From Candidatus Hydrogenedentes bacterium CG07_land_8_20_14_0_80_42_17 (GTDB lineage: Bacteria > UBA8481), in assembly GCA_002780065.1 (NCBI GenBank), contig PEWQ01000137.1, forward strand, positions 3,151-20,952: DNA of 17,802 bases. Direction: 5' to 3'. How positions within the stretch are numbered: the first letter of the stretch is position 1; the number at the start of each line of letters is the position of its first letter. This document shows, in pieces, positions 17,401 to 17,802 of this stretch. Under the pieces are notes generated by a model, which did not search any database, was not told where the DNA came from, and was given only the letters and a program-made list of their open reading frames with translations. The position numbers and the translations under genes were made by a program.

Positions 17401-17712
17401 TTTACTTATTTCTTCGATATTGCAAAGATACCGGCGATGGTATCTCTGCCTGGAATAGGAAAAGTTTCAGACTTGAATCGCAGAGTCCAACTGAGCGGTG
17501 GAATTAATACTACGTTCAGACAAAATGAGGTTGGAGGAAAGAAAACTTCTGAACAGAATAATTACGGTCTGAATCTTTCGCTCGGATACAGAATATCGTC
17601 TAATCTTGATTTTACCGCATCGAGCTCAGGCTCTTGGCTTCAGGATAAACTCGAAACAAAGAACGACTTCTTTACTGTAGGCGGCGGAGCGAGAGTCGAA
17701 TGGAGATTTTGA
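11431..17712 (+). CDS. sprA: SprA-family giant outer-membrane beta-barrel protein with Trp-repeat helical N-terminus
   Basis: A 2093-residue secreted protein related to SprA, the very large outer-membrane channel of type IX secretion (known family role; function here is inferred). The signal peptide spans the first 30 residues (ending FNVSA). Next is a helical region with Trp-rich repeats (nt 11536-12456) and Pro-rich linkers. The barrel region starts near nt 12680. SprA-like blocks are VSLPGSEFAFYNKSLFGAKG (from nt 13027), RYYLIEPDVTQLPIKDVKVY, DYFIDYEAGIITFLNKAVLK (nt 14029-14088), SGEIWLDDIYSAEP (near 15840) and LLPAAWQILLPLTGSWSQ (near 16078). The C-terminus ends VEWRF, an outer-membrane-barrel final strand. 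Length is somewhat below F. johnsoniae SprA (about 2400). ATG 11440, three codons later, or GTG 11401 are alternative starts. No other T9SS gene is in view. Confidence 0.82.
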   Translation: MEKMTRPSFSFLKINIAIILLFIFAFNVSADTNVAWSETAQGWEDLAKKYQDEGNISAAREAWTEAAIAWEREGKSKRIEAVGDLQRVNEIETAIDGITQELSAWRRNAVSWREAALALRREGKDSAAEQAFSRSSSALQRIIELETQLDQLTLRLNEKRKTLIDMPISDELKSDLVSRWAEVAQSWELTARAWERTGEPGKARIARMKADEVRSRIREIRPDLNEMWFKAKTYPPDEDAVQLKPTVSADTMPLALNTPEQPVVVNPIPGYVPPDIPPRPVLPPNWLLNSDELEDLKSAGVWRQTAEVWRKTSFSSSASGKINEARRAGENSISAADKALQLESKVRSSYAKRELEIRNTLAKAFGEEPRTETDILNALDAGPILSPELPQLSGDAVALAPPPIPGKDTSNQVRRGFFDLEIGGPLPSTLTIRGRKVVDVNYRVTHYTNTDATRDAGNTQSSFNLNQELQVEVLGRVGREDQDHINVNIRYDDTQRGVNSVNNRSIGVDFVGVPHKASWGTYQYDFEFGDISVSLPGSEFAFYNKSLFGAKGIFNVTDLNFGWLKADRVSLQLVGSQTKGVSASKEFTLTGERVPPEEFQDKQFAQDRYYLIEPDVTQLPIKDVKVYRDDGNGANDQGTVQFIAAGAGPTAGYSYSGNWNELIAGQDFVLNQTTGELEIMVGVGPNDYIAVQYSGQAVSYGSVIPNRLIRVSTDTPVAREVFRIHELRNRYKLSRQRIKKNDPNLIFEIRDKLGFKQTTVNGVPTTYLKLFGFDRDGDDKVDIELIDYDFGVIKALDTAPFAKTGNADIDNSAIYTSDNLTDIDYKYIIHIEYSSDQPQEIFTLGFDIIKNSDIVTVDGQKMTRDADYFIDYEAGIITFLNKAVLKPDSKIRVDYEYLPFGGQFERTLMGTRLDVEVSPRLRFGTTLLYDMSADAQVVPNIFEDKPDKNAIVELDAQLQAASLILDWLDRGDEHSFVRKLKDNFTFNIGGEWAWTSHTPNTFGAAVVEDFEAIEDIVSAGFGRTSWQPASAPLSDTAGLFTGGAQNSRGIYSISLKDNFGHKTTSALSSEEKQSSLQLDLSFDATETWVAIRQSLSPAAINFENMTSMEFYVSGLPATVKTYVDVGVISEDADGDGILDSEDNGLDGVANTGDVGENNGVLNTNEDNGINFNHPVRGILNFGSNDGTMTTEDMNNNFKLDQAEAFYRLGELNTSADIERKVFTGSDGTLWTLFRVPWRSRNPVGAANTNVIKHVRLVFERTPGQDSSASFFMDQLSFRGNRFTGSSSDSKIVLMPRNNENDANYTIPARTELKDDPDKKKEQSLGSRWSLGVNDSSTVKQSFAKPINLSDYRRLSFFMAGDAKSETFSLILASDDKNYIEISKRVTLGSDIGGLAGAAQTPIWERIDVELDPIRQAVIANVLGAMDTELVLTPSSIYTIHIFGEPWLLRSPSVSQINQIWLRVSSTAADSGEIWLDDIYSAEPIVQTATAQKASFSSGWSDLWSLSGTWRDVPGKYRGVGIINDPQVGANVERSATSKSLTATLNLHRLLPAAWQILLPLTGSWSQTATIVDPDRVENVLASDLGKLASEQQTYGATLQVWKLPSISVNYGLTTAERDYRLEDYSNRNSTFNANTAYSFSFPRKLFGIIPTGKSLYVNSAYSFAQARSKTVNAPSSGLNSIVTSRRDNQNVNASVNSKPIEPLSLSYDYNMGWLEQQTLIASEAWKGITNRSHRANASLNLPTKFGISPGISTSANYSELFNRATFGGRNKDINLGGNFNITVGLNPSAWTRLLSFLSIRYSYNLSSVATYRALNTGTTLSDVLGDYVGERLFPWGSAKRVGFGAEGVTANRSSASTNNSHNFSGGIKTFSWLQTSYSANITRNEVASLSTISITDGIMGALNMRMDYMQAFPNSFIKFRSSYITGAISYGRTENAASRTNTFSPSMNWNAQWTDALNTTFSMAYNQSTSITSNAPSNRSIAKSLTPSMNFTYFFDIAKIPAMVSLPGIGKVSDLNRRVQLSGGINTTFRQNEVGGKKTSEQNNYGLNLSLGYRISSNLDFTASSSGSWLQDKLETKNDFFTVGGGARVEWRF
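11536..12456 (+). repeat. Degenerate Trp-heptad helical repeats encoded in the SprA-like gene
   Basis: Four degenerate helical-hairpin units of about 40 residues begin at nt 11536, 11743, 11968 and 12334. Each starts with W-x3-A-x2-W: WSETAQGW, WRRNAVSW, WAEVAQSW and WRQTAEVW. In three of the units a glycine-containing turn and an alanine-rich second helix follow. The same spacing occurs twice more (WTEAAIAW at nt 11617 and WELTARAW at nt 11989), giving six matches. The fourth unit is separated by a Pro-rich linker (about nt 12130-12290). The layout resembles TPR-type hairpins, but the paired tryptophans are not the usual TPR consensus. Confidence 0.7.
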
Positions 17713-17731
17713 CATAATTCAGCATCTGGAG

Positions 17732-17756
17732 GCACGCACGCCCCCCCCGTGCGTGC
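17732..17756. repeat. Perfect 9-bp hairpin with an all-C loop downstream of the SprA-like gene
   Basis: GCACGCACG (17732-17740) and CGTGCGTGC (17748-17756) pair perfectly around a loop of seven cytosines. The hairpin lies 19 bases after the SprA-like stop codon. It is GC-rich enough to act as a terminator stem, but no T-tract follows on the plus strand. CGTGCAT occurs at 17752-17758 and again at 17763-17769. It may be a transcript-end stabiliser, a weak terminator, or part of an intergenic repeat that continues past the window end. Confidence 0.6.
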
Positions 17757-17802
17757 ATGATACGTGCATAATAAGAATGCGTCGCTTGCACAGGCGAGGG
17801 CG

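Overview
The window looks like a chromosomal segment of an uncultured or poorly studied diderm (Gram-negative type) bacterium with a moderately AT-rich genome. Two genes for the LPS-export permease (lptF, lptG) and a giant SprA-like outer-membrane beta-barrel show that it has an outer membrane. SprA is the type IX secretion translocon, best known from Bacteroidetes, with relatives in other FCB-group and candidate phyla. I therefore favour an FCB-type or candidate-phylum origin, but the sequence alone does not settle the phylum. Every substantial gene is intact; I see no insertion sequence, phage gene, tRNA, rRNA or CRISPR array.

Region 1 (about 89-5984, + strand) is a tightly packed operon: hemB (porphobilinogen synthase), ribE (riboflavin synthase), ribBA (DHBP synthase / GTP cyclohydrolase II), ribH (lumazine synthase), nusB, and a membrane-anchored protein with about 16 TPR repeats. 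Consecutive genes overlap by 4-23 bases or are 5 bases apart. The operon carries the riboflavin route except ribD, joined to a haem step and a transcription antitermination factor. A -10/-35 pair ends seven bases before the hemB ATG, which would give a nearly leaderless mRNA.

Region 2 (5985-9198, + strand) starts with a dispersed palindromic repeat filling most of a 130-base gap. It is followed by a secreted NodB-type polysaccharide deacetylase, a stand-alone response-regulator receiver protein, and a DUF47 (PhoU-like) plus PiT phosphate-transporter pair three bases apart.

Region 3 (9228-17712) is an envelope-biogenesis block. lptF and lptG lie on the minus strand and overlap by ATGA. Diverging from lptF, with only 20 bases between the likely start codons, is a gene of about 2093 codons for a SprA-family outer-membrane protein. 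Its N-terminus is unusual: after the signal peptide come helical repeats in which the spacing W-x3-A-x2-W recurs six times. Its central part holds EF-hand-like acidic loops. Just downstream is a perfect 9-bp hairpin with an all-C loop, and the window ends in what may be another intergenic repeat.

The most interesting object is the SprA-like protein with its Trp-repeat N-terminus beside the LPS-export permease. No other type IX secretion gene is visible here.
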